DNA of 64,000 bases from Mycolicibacterium sp. lyk4-40-TYG-92 (lineage in GTDB: Bacteria; Actinomycetota; Actinomycetes; Mycobacteriales; Mycobacteriaceae): assembly GCF_030209435.1 (NCBI RefSeq), contig NZ_JARVRX010000020.1, positions 186,001 through 250,000 of the forward strand. The letters are read 5' to 3'. The position numbers and the translations under genes were made by a program. The notes beneath the pieces were generated by a model that had not been told where the DNA came from, searched no databases, and saw only the letters and a list, made by a program, of their open reading frames with translations. How positions within the stretch are numbered: the first letter of the stretch is position 1; the number at the start of each line of letters is the position of its first letter. Shown piece after piece: positions 1-6,700 of this stretch.

Positions 1-1198
1 CCGCGGCAGCCGCGGCTTCTCGGGCAGGCGTCGACACCCGTGCCGACGCGGCCGCGTCGGCACGCGTCTGACGCTGAAGCCAGGCGCTCGCGCCGATGCC
101 CGAACCGTCGCCGACGGCGTACGGGAACCCGGGGTCTGCGACGGGCGGTGGAGACGTGGGTGTCGGAGCGGGCGACGGGACCGTGCCGGTCGCTGCAGAT
201 GCAGCCGCACCTGCCGGCGCAGAAGCCGGGGCTGCCGCCGTCGACGCCGGGCTGGGCGCGGGGGCCGCTGCGGCAGCCGGGGTGGACGGTTCCTGCGCCG
301 CGGGAAATGGCTCGGCGCCAACGGCTTCCGGGGACACCTGGATACCGGCCAGTCCCGCGAGCCCGGCCACCCAGCCGAGGTTGGCGATCGCCAGCCCCAA
401 CGCCGGCTGGATCAACGCCGGGGCGAACTGTCCGAGCACCGAAGCCAGCTGGGAGGCATGGAAAGTCACGTCCGCCAACACCATCGGCAGGTTGGTCAGC
501 AGCGCGGCCGGATCGGTCAGCAGGTTGTTCCACAGCAGTCGGAGGTGCTCGCCCATCTCGGCGCCGACGTCGAACCACCACTCCAGATCGGTCGGATCCA
601 GATCGCCGTGGCCGTGGCCGTGATCATGCCCGTGATCGTGGTCATGACCGTGGTCGTCGTGCGCCACGATCGAGGGCGCAGGTGTGGAGTGCGTCGCGGA
701 CGTCATCGCCACGTCGGACACGGCTTCGTATGTCGCCATCGCGGTGGCGGCCTGCACCCACATGCGGACGTAGTCGGCCTCGGTCACCGCGATCGGAATT
801 GTGTTGATACCGAAGAAGTTTGTGGCCACCAACGCGGCCTGCGCGGCGTGGTTGGCAGCCAGCTCGGCGAGTGTCGGCATGATGGCGAGAGCGGCACTGT
901 ATGCCCCTGCGACAGCCTCATGCTGAGCCGCGCGGGCAGTGCTTTCCAGGCCGCTCTGGATCAACCACTCCAGATACGGAACGTGTGCGGCCGCGTACCT
1001 CTCGGCGGTCGGGCCCTGCCACGCTCCCAGGTGCGTTGCAGTCAGGACGGCGCGAAGCTCTTCGGCGACCGCCGTGTAGGTCGCGCCGAGCGACGACCAT
1101 TGGGCGGCGGCCGCGAGCAGTGGCCCCGGGCCCGGGCCGCTGCTGAGCAATGCCGAATGCACCTCCGGCGGCGACGCCATCCACACCGGCATTGCCAT
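1..1198 (-). CDS. PPE family protein with a histidine-rich linker (3' end beyond window)
   Basis: The first ~175 residues are a PPE domain (Pro-Pro-Glu at residues 10-12, an early WSSLG). PPE proteins are exported by type VII (ESX) systems, usually with a PE partner. Residues 180-199 are a His/Asp/Gly tract with nine histidines, probably metal-binding. An Ala/Pro-rich linker follows, then a segment with PYAVG and GIGAS resembling the conserved C-terminal region of some PPE proteins. The frame is open to base 1, so about 399 residues are visible and the stop is missing. The ATG at 1198 was chosen because GAGGGG lies 7 nt upstream. No PE gene precedes it; the upstream neighbour is divergent. 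A palindrome at 1225-1245 suggests zinc-dependent control (inference). Confidence 0.85.
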   Translation of the reverse strand, partial: MAMPVWMASPPEVHSALLSSGPGPGPLLAAAAQWSSLGATYTAVAEELRAVLTATHLGAWQGPTAERYAAAHVPYLEWLIQSGLESTARAAQHEAVAGAYSAALAIMPTLAELAANHAAQAALVATNFFGINTIPIAVTEADYVRMWVQAATAMATYEAVSDVAMTSATHSTPAPSIVAHDDHGHDHDHGHDHGHGHGDLDPTDLEWWFDVGAEMGEHLRLLWNNLLTDPAALLTNLPMVLADVTFHASQLASVLGQFAPALIQPALGLAIANLGWVAGLAGLAGIQVSPEAVGAEPFPAAQEPSTPAAAAAPAPSPASTAAAPASAPAGAAASAATGTVPSPAPTPTSPPPVADPGFPYAVGDGSGIGASAWLQRQTRADAAASARVSTPAREAAAAA

Positions 1199-1224
1199 CG
1201 CGCATCCCCTCGCCCCGTTAACGA

Positions 1225-1245
1225 TAATGAAAACTATATTCATTA
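1225..1245 (-). promoter_or_regulatory. Candidate Zur (FurB) box upstream of the PPE gene
   Basis: TAATGAA (1225-1231) and TTCATTA (1239-1245) form a perfect 7-bp inverted repeat with a 7-bp spacer. The 15-base core read on the minus strand is TGAATATAGTTTTCA, close to the TGAAAATnATTTTCA-type Fur-family Zur boxes of mycobacteria. It includes a possible -10 (TATAGT) and lies 27 bp before the PPE start, where a repressor would block transcription. It could also affect the divergent gene at 1354. Assignment to Zur is inference. Confidence 0.55.
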
Positions 1246-1353
1246 AGGTAGCAGGCGGGTGCCCCGGCCCGAGAAAATGCGTTGCCGATCGGGTGGTGGC
1301 TCTGGAAGATGCGACCTACCCAGGTCCACCCGCCAGCGCCCAGGAGTGCATCC

Positions 1354-2091
1354 ATGTCCGACTTCTCGCCGGTCATCACCGACTACTGGAGCGCCGTATT
1401 CAGCGGGAAAACGTTGCACAGCAACGAACATCTGACGATCACCGTCAACCCCGATCTCGATCACGACGAACGCGTCGCCATCCTGCGATCGGTAGACGAC
1501 GAACCGGTCGCAATCACCGTGAGTCCCGCTGTCTCGGATGCACTGACCAAAGACATTGCCGCACTCGGCAATCCGACAGAGGCCGGCATACGGGCCGCCT
1601 TGGCAACCCAGGATGTCGTGCTCAACGGCGCCGACAATGTGTTCTATCTCTCAGAACCAGCAGCGGCGGACATCCTCGACGACGTCGGATCGCCCAACGT
1701 GCGCCCGCTCACCGACGACGACGCCGAACTCTTTGCCTCGTTCAAAGCGACTGTGCCCGAACAAGACTGGGACAACGCGTACGTCGAGCTCGACCACTGG
1801 GCGGTGTTCGGCGCGTTCGACGAACATGGGCGCCTCGTCAGCATCGGCAGCATGTATCCGTGGGACGACGAGTATCCGTTGGCCGATCTCGGAGTGCTCA
1901 CCACCAGCGCTGCACGCGGCCGCGGGCATGCAAAGACGTTGGTGCGCGCAATGTTTCGCTACGCGCTCACCGAAGGATATGAGCCGCAATACCGATGCCA
2001 GCTGGACAATGCCGCCTCGAACAAGCTGGCGGCAAGCCTGGGTTTGCAGCTGTTCGGACAGTGGGAAGTCGTCATGCCCGATGATGCGTGA
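1354..2091 (+). CDS. GNAT family N-acetyltransferase
   Basis: 245 residues. The C-terminal half carries the GNAT fold, with an acetyl-CoA pyrophosphate-binding stretch (SAARGRGHAKTLV) around residues 187-200 followed by a helix and the late Asn-rich segment (DNAASNKLAASLG) typical of the family. The N-terminal ~110 residues form a separate domain with no motif I recognise, as in two-domain GNATs. The substrate cannot be predicted. The ATG at 1354 is preferred over an upstream in-frame start at 1282 because AGGAG sits 7 nt before it. It is divergent from the PPE gene and convergent with the tRNA-Val gene downstream. Confidence 0.8.
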   Translation: MSDFSPVITDYWSAVFSGKTLHSNEHLTITVNPDLDHDERVAILRSVDDEPVAITVSPAVSDALTKDIAALGNPTEAGIRAALATQDVVLNGADNVFYLSEPAAADILDDVGSPNVRPLTDDDAELFASFKATVPEQDWDNAYVELDHWAVFGAFDEHGRLVSIGSMYPWDDEYPLADLGVLTTSAARGRGHAKTLVRAMFRYALTEGYEPQYRCQLDNAASNKLAASLGLQLFGQWEVVMPDDA

Positions 2092-2104
2092 CGGCGGGCT
2101 TGTG

Positions 2105-2179
2105 TGGTGGTCCCGACTGGGATCGAACCAGTGACCTTCCGCGTGTGAGGCGGACGCTCTCCCCCTGAGCTACGAGACC
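2105..2179 (-). tRNA. tRNA-Val (anticodon CAC)
   Basis: The minus strand folds as a cloverleaf. The acceptor stem GGTCTCG pairs with CGGGACC (one G-T pair), the D arm is GCTC...GAGC, the anticodon loop CTCACAC gives CAC, and the T arm contains GGTTCGATCCC. The mature tRNA body is 2108-2179, and CCA appears encoded at 2105-2107. Confidence 0.95.
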
Positions 2180-2397
2180 GGGGAATCTCACCGACCGGAT
2201 CGGTGCGACGACAGACACTAACACGTCCCACGACCCGAACGGGAATCGCGCCCCGCCGGCACCAGGACGCACCCGCGCCGGGCGCCCAGACCCACCCCCG
2301 CGCCGCCTCAGGAGTCACACGACACAACGCCTGAAACACCGGCCAGGACTCGGTCACCTGCCCGAACCAGCCCGTTTACCAGCGGTTTTCACGCGAT
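2180..2397. other. Intergenic stretch between divergent tRNA genes
   Basis: About 220 bases between the minus-strand tRNA-Val and the promoter of the plus-strand tRNA cluster. I see no credible coding frame, repeat or attachment-site-like duplication. The promoter of the minus-strand tRNA-Val must lie here, but I cannot pick it with confidence. Confidence 0.5.
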
Positions 2398-2427
2398 TTG
2401 TATCTGCTCGCATTCGTGCACTAATGT
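2398..2427 (+). promoter_or_regulatory. Candidate promoter of the tRNA-Gly/Cys/Val cluster
   Basis: TTGTAT (2398-2403), an 18-bp spacer and TAATGT (2422-2427) resemble SigA-type -35 and -10 elements. They lie 42 bp before the first tRNA, with no other promoter-like sequence nearer. Confidence 0.4.
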
Positions 2428-2469
2428 CTTGCATCGCAACGGACGAACAAAGTTCAACCGAAGCGAAAC

Positions 2470-2542
2470 GCGGATGTAGCGCAGTTGGTAGCGCATCACC
2501 TTGCCAAGGTGAGGGTCGCGGGTTCGAATCCCGTCATCCGCT
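2470..2542 (+). tRNA. tRNA-Gly (anticodon GCC)
   Basis: The acceptor stem GCGGATG/CATCCGC, the anticodon loop TTGCCAA (GCC) and the T arm GGGTTCGAATCCC are all intact, and the discriminator base is T. CCA is not encoded. It is the first gene of a three-tRNA cluster. Confidence 0.95.
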
Positions 2543-2570
2543 CGAAGGTGCGAATGGCATCAGCCCCAGT

Positions 2571-2644
2571 GGTGGAGTGGCCGAGTGGTGAGGCAACGGC
2601 CTGCAAAGCCGTGCACACGGGTTCGATTCCCGTCTCCACCTCCA
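2571..2644 (+). tRNA. tRNA-Cys (anticodon GCA)
   Basis: The acceptor stem GGTGGAG/CTCCACC and the loop CTGCAAA give anticodon GCA; the T arm is GGGTTCGATTCCC. CCA is encoded at 2642-2644. Confidence 0.95.
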
Positions 2645-2658
2645 CAAGTTTCAACCCG

Positions 2659-2733
2659 GCGCGATTAGCTCAGCGGGAGAGCGCTTCCCTGACACGGAAG
2701 AGGTCACTGGTTCAATCCCAGTATCGCGCACCA
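2659..2733 (+). tRNA. tRNA-Val (anticodon GAC)
   Basis: The acceptor stem GCGCGAT/ATCGCGC and the loop CTGACAC give anticodon GAC; CCA is encoded at 2731-2733. It is the last gene of the cluster, followed by a strong terminator. The M. tuberculosis prophage phiRv2 sits in a tRNA-Val gene of a similar cluster, so this is a plausible phage attachment locus, but no att duplication is present. Confidence 0.95.
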
Positions 2734-2745
2734 CAGTTTGACGAC

Positions 2746-2775
2746 AGGCCCGGTTTTCGAACCGGGCCTTTCTTA
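2746..2775 (+). terminator. Rho-independent terminator after the tRNA cluster
   Basis: A perfect 10-bp stem (AGGCCCGGTT / AACCGGGCCT) with a TTCG tetraloop at 2756-2759 is followed by TTTCTT. It sits 13 bp after the encoded CCA of tRNA-Val. Confidence 0.9.
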
Positions 2776-2938
2776 TTGCCTCACGGAGCCAAGAACTCTC
2801 TCGTCCAGCAATCCGCAATATATTCGTACCGATGCGCGGTTTCTTGCCGAATCTGCGTACAGACCACTGGAGATGGCGGTAGCGTCCAGCTCGCAATATC
2901 GGCATATTGCCGAGCCGAGCTAACTCTCCGAGGTCGAA

Positions 2939-3130
2939 ATGTTGCGTGCGTTGATCGTTGCTGCCCTGATCACTTCTGCCGGTGTGGCCATCGCACCCGC
3001 CGCGCAGGCATCGGGATACAAGAACTGCTCGGCAGCCCACGCCGACGGTCGGTACAACATCCCGCAGGGTGACCCCGACTACAAGGCGTCCCAGGACCGC
3101 GACGGCGACGGCATCGCCTGCGAAGGCTGA
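2939..3130 (+). CDS. Small secreted Excalibur calcium-binding domain protein
   Basis: 63 residues. Residues 1-24 are a signal peptide ending in AQA, so the mature protein is about 39 residues, almost entirely one Excalibur domain. The conserved cysteine (KNCSAAHADG) and the calcium-loop motif D-x-D-G-D-G-x-x-C-E are at the C terminus. The domain is named for extracellular calcium binding; the role of these stand-alone proteins is unknown. The ATG at 2939 follows CTCCGAGG. It is convergent with, and directly abuts, the next gene. Confidence 0.85.
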   Translation: MLRALIVAALITSAGVAIAPAAQASGYKNCSAAHADGRYNIPQGDPDYKASQDRDGDGIACEG

Positions 3131-3343
3131 TCAGACCGCGGTGGCGCGCAGGCCTTCATCGAGTTCTTCGCGGACGTGCCGCTCCACCAGCAGGGGCACG
3201 AAATCCCGCACCGTGCACGACGTGAAGGCTTCGTGCGCTTGCCGCACCGACGCGGCGATCAGCGTGGGATCGAGTGCCGGATAGCGCGCCGTCAGGCGTG
3301 CCACGACTTCGCCGATCGCTCGCTCTTCACTGAACTCGCGCAT
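3131..3343 (-). CDS. Small three-helix-bundle domain protein
   Basis: 70 residues, all-helical in appearance. It resembles the short mycobacterial/actinobacterial three-helix-bundle dimerisation proteins (compare EERAIGEVVARLTARYP and HVREELDE). No catalytic motif is visible and the function is unknown. The ATG at 3343 was chosen; an open frame continues upstream but has non-coding composition and no ribosome site. Its stop is directly adjacent to that of the convergent Excalibur gene. Confidence 0.6.
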   Translation of the reverse strand: MREFSEERAIGEVVARLTARYPALDPTLIAASVRQAHEAFTSCTVRDFVPLLVERHVREELDEGLRATAV

Positions 3344-3402
3344 CGCCCCATTCTCGCGCAGCGCTCCCCTGCGCGAGGCCGGAACGGGGCAAGAGAGTCC
3401 GG

Positions 3403-3882
3403 TCACCGACCGGCGGTCACCTCGTCGTAGAAGATGCCCAGCCGGTCGATCCGCCACAACTGCCCGTACACCACGAGGACGGCGCCGAATACCGTCGGCC
3501 AGATGAGCAGCGCGCCGAGCCCCCACGTCAGCAGCCCGGCGCCGGCGATCGCGCCCACGGCCCAAATTCTTTGGACGACAGCGAAACCCGCCGGCACGCG
3601 CGATCGGTCCTGCAGCCACAGCCGTTCGCCGTAGATGCCTCGGGAGGACCAGGCGACCGGCTTGTCGACGGGCGCGAACGCATGCGGGTTCCACCACAGC
3701 CACAGGACGACGACGCCGACGGGCGCCAGCGCCCACCAGCCGATCCAGACGCGGCTCCAGATCGCCAGCACCATCAGCGGGATGGCCGCGAATCGTGTCC
3801 ATACGCTCCACGGGTTGGCGTGGCGCCGCCAGGCCTCGTCGCTCATGCCGGCGGCGCGGGCGTATTTGTCCAAGAGCTTCAT
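3403..3882 (-). CDS. Membrane protein, DUF6653-like
   Basis: 159 residues with four likely membrane segments (about residues 30-44, 47-66, 103-118 and 120-138), rich in tryptophan. WWNPHAFAPVDKP and the SRGIYGERLWL stretch between the second and third segments match a small actinobacterial membrane family I associate with DUF6653. No function is known. It overlaps the end of the upstream tetR gene by 4 bp, so the two are probably cotranscribed, and it may be the regulator's partner gene. Confidence 0.6.
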   Translation of the reverse strand: MKLLDKYARAAGMSDEAWRRHANPWSVWTRFAAIPLMVLAIWSRVWIGWWALAPVGVVVLWLWWNPHAFAPVDKPVAWSSRGIYGERLWLQDRSRVPAGFAVVQRIWAVGAIAGAGLLTWGLGALLIWPTVFGAVLVVYGQLWRIDRLGIFYDEVTAGR

Positions 3883-4475
3883 CGCAGCATTCCCCTCGCC
3901 AGCGTTCGGATGGTGGCCTCGAGGACGTCCTCGTAGTCGGCGCCGAACCGGTCGCGGTTCATCACCACCAGCCCGACTGACCGCATGACACCCAGCAGGG
4001 TCTCCGGCGCAATGTCGTCGACCAGGACGCAGGCCCGCTGGCCGGCCGCGAGGTAGTCCAGCATCGGGCTGACGACCTCGGGCATGACGCGCGCGAGTTG
4101 CTCGGGCCCGACGCGGCGGTTGACCGCCGTCAGCTCGTCCGCATGTGTCAGCAGCCGCCGATAGAACGGATCGTTGACGAGCACATCGGTGATGGCGCGC
4201 AGGACGGCGACGAGGTTCTCCTCATCGACGGGCCGACCCAGCACCTCGGCGAGCCGGGCACCCACCAGGGGCGCGCGCCGCAGCATCACCTCGAGATAGA
4301 GCGACTCCTTCGAGTCGAAGAACGCATAGAAGCTGCCCTTGGCGATCCCCGCCGGCTGGACGAGTTCATCGAGCGACGTCTTCTTCAAGCCCTGTGCGGC
4401 GAACAGTCGCTCGGCCGTATGGACGAGGACGCGCGCAATGCGCTCCCTATCGTCGGAAGTGAACGCCACGGCCAT
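3879..4475 (-). CDS. TetR/AcrR family transcriptional regulator
   Basis: 198 residues. The N-terminal helix-turn-helix is typical of TetR: RIARVLVHTAERLFAAQG, then KTSLDELVQPAGIAKGSFYAFFDSKESLY (residues ~30-60). The C-terminal ligand domain gives no clue to the effector. The ATG at 4475 is preferred to a longer frame to 4547 because AAAGGAGT precedes it at good spacing and the extension has no family similarity. The palindrome at 4477-4507 overlaps its leader, which suggests autoregulation together with the downstream membrane gene. Confidence 0.9.
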   Translation of the reverse strand: MAVAFTSDDRERIARVLVHTAERLFAAQGLKKTSLDELVQPAGIAKGSFYAFFDSKESLYLEVMLRRAPLVGARLAEVLGRPVDEENLVAVLRAITDVLVNDPFYRRLLTHADELTAVNRRVGPEQLARVMPEVVSPMLDYLAAGQRACVLVDDIAPETLLGVMRSVGLVVMNRDRFGADYEDVLEATIRTLARGMLR

Positions 4476-4476
4476 A

Positions 4477-4507
4477 GCTATGACTCCTTTAGTCAGACAG
4501 TCATAGC
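4477..4507 (-). promoter_or_regulatory. Candidate operator of the TetR gene
   Basis: GCTATGACT (4477-4485) and AGTCATAGC (4499-4507) are perfect 9-bp inverted arms. Nested inside is a tighter palindrome, TGACT-N5-AGTCA (4481-4495), the size and form usual for TetR-family operators. The site covers the ribosome site and leader of the gene starting at 4475. Confidence 0.55.
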
Positions 4508-4934
4508 CTACGCGTTTGCCATGGGCGCCGCGAGGGCATTCCAGCATTCACCAGCCCCGAAGGCGTAGGCACAGTGAACACCGGAGGATTTGCCTCACCC
4601 GGTGCGTAACGATTTACTGCCGAGCGTCGATAAACTAGCTCAGCAGGGTGTCATCAATAGCCATCGGGCGATGTTGACCTTCCACGCAGCTAATTGAGTA
4701 ATGCCATGTCCGCAGCCTCGGGCAACGGTCGGCGGCCCGCCCACCCAACAGCTGGAACGAGATAGGCATCAGCCCAGTTCAAATAACTCGTCGGCGACCC
4801 CGCCAAGGCCGGGTCGAACACACCGTGGCGCCGCCACACCTGCCCCAGCAGTCACCAGGACGTGGAACTCGCTCGTTTCCGTCAGCAAACCAGAATCTGT
4901 TACGTGAACATTTCCGCAAAGTTCGCTCAATTGG
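4508..4934. other. Intergenic stretch without a recognisable gene
   Basis: About 430 bases between the tetR promoter and the promoter of the secreted-protein gene. It is visibly less GC-rich around 4600-4700 than its surroundings. All open frames here are short and lack ribosome sites or family motifs. I see no repeat, tRNA or transposon end. It could be a decayed gene or host a small RNA; neither can be shown. Confidence 0.5.
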
Positions 4935-4963
4935 TTGCACAACGCTCGAATGTGGACTACAAA
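4935..4963 (+). promoter_or_regulatory. Candidate SigA-type promoter of the secreted-protein gene
   Basis: TTGCAC (4935-4940), a 17-bp spacer and TACAAA (4958-4963) lie about 42 bp before the ATG at 5006. This leaves a leader with a strong AGGAGG ribosome site. Confidence 0.5.
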
Positions 4964-5005
4964 TGTTTGCTGTAAGCGAGTTTCGCTCCAGGAGGGACAC
5001 CAATC

Positions 5006-5341
5006 ATGGCTAACATCACCACTCGCATCGCAGGATCGATCGCCCTGGCTGGAGGCGCCGCGATCGTCGCGCTCGCCGGCGCCGGCGCCGCTTCGGCCGC
5101 CCCGACCCCGCCGCCGCCGAACCCGATCCAGGCGATCGGCCAGTTCGGCACCCAGCTGAACCACGCCATCGGCACGTTCGGCACGCAAAACGAGCAGGCC
5201 CTCGGCCAGGCCGGCACCTACTACAACCAGCAGGCCGGCACCGCGGGCACCTACTACGAGCAGGGCGCGGGCCAGCTGGGCACCTTCGCCACCCAGCAGC
5301 TCGTCGGCCTCGTCGGCGGCGTCTTCGCACCGCAGCACTGA
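5006..5341 (+). CDS. Small secreted protein with Gly-Thr-aromatic repeats
   Basis: 111 residues. Residues 1-32 are a clear signal peptide ending ASA-AP, followed by a short proline run. The mature part repeats a loose unit built around G-T-[FY] and Gln (QFGTQ, TFGTQ, AGTYYNQ, AGTYYEQ, LGTFATQ), roughly every 11-15 residues, which suggests a regular helical or fibrous secreted protein. I do not recognise a family with a known function. AGGAGG lies just upstream of the ATG. It is a monocistronic unit: promoter at 4935-4963 and a very strong terminator directly after it. Confidence 0.75.
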   Translation: MANITTRIAGSIALAGGAAIVALAGAGAASAAPTPPPPNPIQAIGQFGTQLNHAIGTFGTQNEQALGQAGTYYNQQAGTAGTYYEQGAGQLGTFATQQLVGLVGGVFAPQH

Positions 5342-5353
5342 TTCGCGAACACA

Positions 5354-5398
5354 CAGAGCAGGGCGTGGGCCGAGGCGGCCCACGCCCTGCTCTGTTTT
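5354..5398 (+). terminator. Strong Rho-independent terminator
   Basis: Perfect 18-bp inverted arms (5354-5371 and 5377-5394) with a 5-nt loop GAGGC are followed by TTTT, 13 bp after the stop codon at 5341. Confidence 0.93.
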
Positions 5399-5424
5399 CT
5401 CCACCACTATGCGCCCCACGCACA

Positions 5425-5443
5425 TAGCTAGAAGAGCTAAACT
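5425..5443 (+). promoter_or_regulatory. Candidate -10 element and small palindrome of the gene at 5452
   Basis: TAAACT (5438-5443) fits a -10 hexamer and ends 8 nt before the ATG at 5452. With no ribosome site present, this suggests a leaderless transcript. TAGCT-N5-AGCTA (5425-5439) overlaps it and might be an operator. Confidence 0.4.
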
Positions 5444-5451
5444 TTGACCTC

Positions 5452-5973
5452 ATGAGCTCAAAGACGTCGATCGCCGCTGCCGCGGCACTGGCAGTGGTGA
5501 GCTGGGGCGCATCGGCGGCGGTTGCCGTGGCCGACCCCACGCCTGCTCCCCCGGGCCCCGCGGCCCCCGCCGGAGGCCTGAAGACCAGCATCGACGCCGA
5601 CGGGCTGTACATCGTCGGCAAGGACATCGCGCCCGGCACCTACGCCACGGCCGGACCGGTCGGCGACAAGCGCTGCTACTGGCGCCGGATGAACAACGCG
5701 GACCCGCACGCCAAGAACAACGTCATCGACAGCGCCATGACCGCCAAGCCCCAGGTCGTGCTCATCGATGAGACCGACAAGGCCTTCAAGACCAGCGGCT
5801 GCCAGCCGTGGCACGTCACCGATGCCGCACCGGACTCCACCGGACCGGGGCCCAACATCTCCCCGCAGGCCCGCGCCGCGATCGCGATTCTCGGCACCCT
5901 CGGCGGAGGCGGCGGCGCCCCTGCCCCCGCCCCGGCACCTGCAGCGCCGCCCGCACCGCCGGCCACGCCGTAG
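5452..5973 (+). CDS. Secreted protein of unknown function with Pro-Ala-rich ends
   Basis: 173 residues. A signal peptide (residues ~1-27, ending VAVADP) is followed by a Pro/Ala linker and a central domain (residues ~43-125) with GLYIVGKDIAPGTYATAGP and a Cys pair (KRCYWRR, SGCQPWH). That pattern is common in secreted actinobacterial proteins of unknown function. The tail is Gly then Ala-Pro repeats, like cell-wall-spanning linkers. No enzymatic motif is seen. There is no Shine-Dalgarno site; the -10 at 5438-5443 suggests leaderless translation from this ATG. Confidence 0.75.
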   Translation: MSSKTSIAAAAALAVVSWGASAAVAVADPTPAPPGPAAPAGGLKTSIDADGLYIVGKDIAPGTYATAGPVGDKRCYWRRMNNADPHAKNNVIDSAMTAKPQVVLIDETDKAFKTSGCQPWHVTDAAPDSTGPGPNISPQARAAIAILGTLGGGGGAPAPAPAPAAPPAPPATP

Positions 5974-5991
5974 TAGTGCATCCTTAGCGGC

Positions 5992-6645
5992 ATGGACGTC
6001 GACGCGCTGCTGCAATCGATCCCGCCGCTGGCGGTGTATCTCGTGGTCGGGTTCGTGATCGGGCTCGAGAGCCTGGGCATCCCGCTGCCCGGCGAGATCA
6101 TTCTGGTCACGGCCGCCGTCATGTCGTCCCGGCACACGCTCGACATCGACCCCCTGGGCGTCGGACTGTCCGCTGCCGCCGGCGCCATCATCGGCGACTC
6201 GATCGGATACAGCATCGGCCGCCGTTTCGGCATGTCGTTGTTCGAGCGCCTGGGCCGCCGGTTCCCCAAGCACTTCGGGCCGGGTCACGTCGCACTCGCC
6301 CGCCGGCTCTTCAGCCGCTGGGGCGTCTGGGCCGTGTTCTTCGGCCGTTTCGTCGCGCTGCTGCGCATCTTCGCCGGGCCGCTGGCCGGGGCCCTCAAGA
6401 TGCACTACACGCGCTTCCTGGCCGCCAACGCCGCCGGCGGCATCGTGTGGGCCTGCGGCACCACGGCCGTCGTCTATTACCTGGGCGTGGCCGCCGAGAA
6501 GTGGTTGGCTCGGTTCTCCTGGGTCGCGCTGCTGGTCGGTGGCCTGATCGCCCTGACCGTGACGATTGTGCTGAAGGAACGCACCGCCAAGGCGATCGAG
6601 CAACTGGAAACCGAACACGACTGGGACACCCTGCGCCAGTCATAG
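5992..6645 (+). CDS. dedA: DedA family membrane protein
   Basis: 217 residues with the DedA/VTT layout. An N-terminal membrane segment is followed by a re-entrant region (GFVIGLESLGIPLPGEIIL), the conserved GDSIGYSIGRRFG, then FFGRFVALLRIFAGPLAGALKMHYTRFLAANAAGGIVWA, and two C-terminal membrane helices. DedA proteins are inner-membrane proteins implicated in phospholipid translocation and proton-motive-force maintenance. It has the length and flavour of M. tuberculosis Rv2637. It starts 18 bp after the preceding secreted-protein gene and may be cotranscribed with it. Confidence 0.92.
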   Translation: MDVDALLQSIPPLAVYLVVGFVIGLESLGIPLPGEIILVTAAVMSSRHTLDIDPLGVGLSAAAGAIIGDSIGYSIGRRFGMSLFERLGRRFPKHFGPGHVALARRLFSRWGVWAVFFGRFVALLRIFAGPLAGALKMHYTRFLAANAAGGIVWACGTTAVVYYLGVAAEKWLARFSWVALLVGGLIALTVTIVLKERTAKAIEQLETEHDWDTLRQS

Positions 6646-6648
6646 CGG

Positions 6649-6700
6649 CGTCAACTTGCGGTTGACGAATGCCATGCGTCAACCTACCGTTGACGCATGG
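6649..6700 (+). promoter_or_regulatory. Tandem palindromes and leaderless promoter of clpC2
   Basis: Two inverted repeats share the half-site CGTCAAC-N5-GTTGACG. The first is 6649-6667. The second extends to 12-bp perfect arms (6672-6683 and 6689-6700) and includes the start codon. TTGACG (6662-6667), exactly 17 bp, then TACCGT (6685-6690) form a promoter inside them, with transcription expected to begin at or near the ATG at 6697. A protein bound to either palindrome would block it. ClpC2 is known to repress its own promoter in mycobacteria. Confidence 0.75.

Noticed and set aside
2485-3072. Open frame running through the tRNA cluster
   Set aside because: It reads through three intact tRNAs and a terminator; there is no protein-like composition.
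5458-6618. Long minus-strand frame opposite the secreted protein and DedA
   Set aside because: The sense genes have a signal peptide and family motifs; the antisense translation is low-complexity and without a ribosome site.
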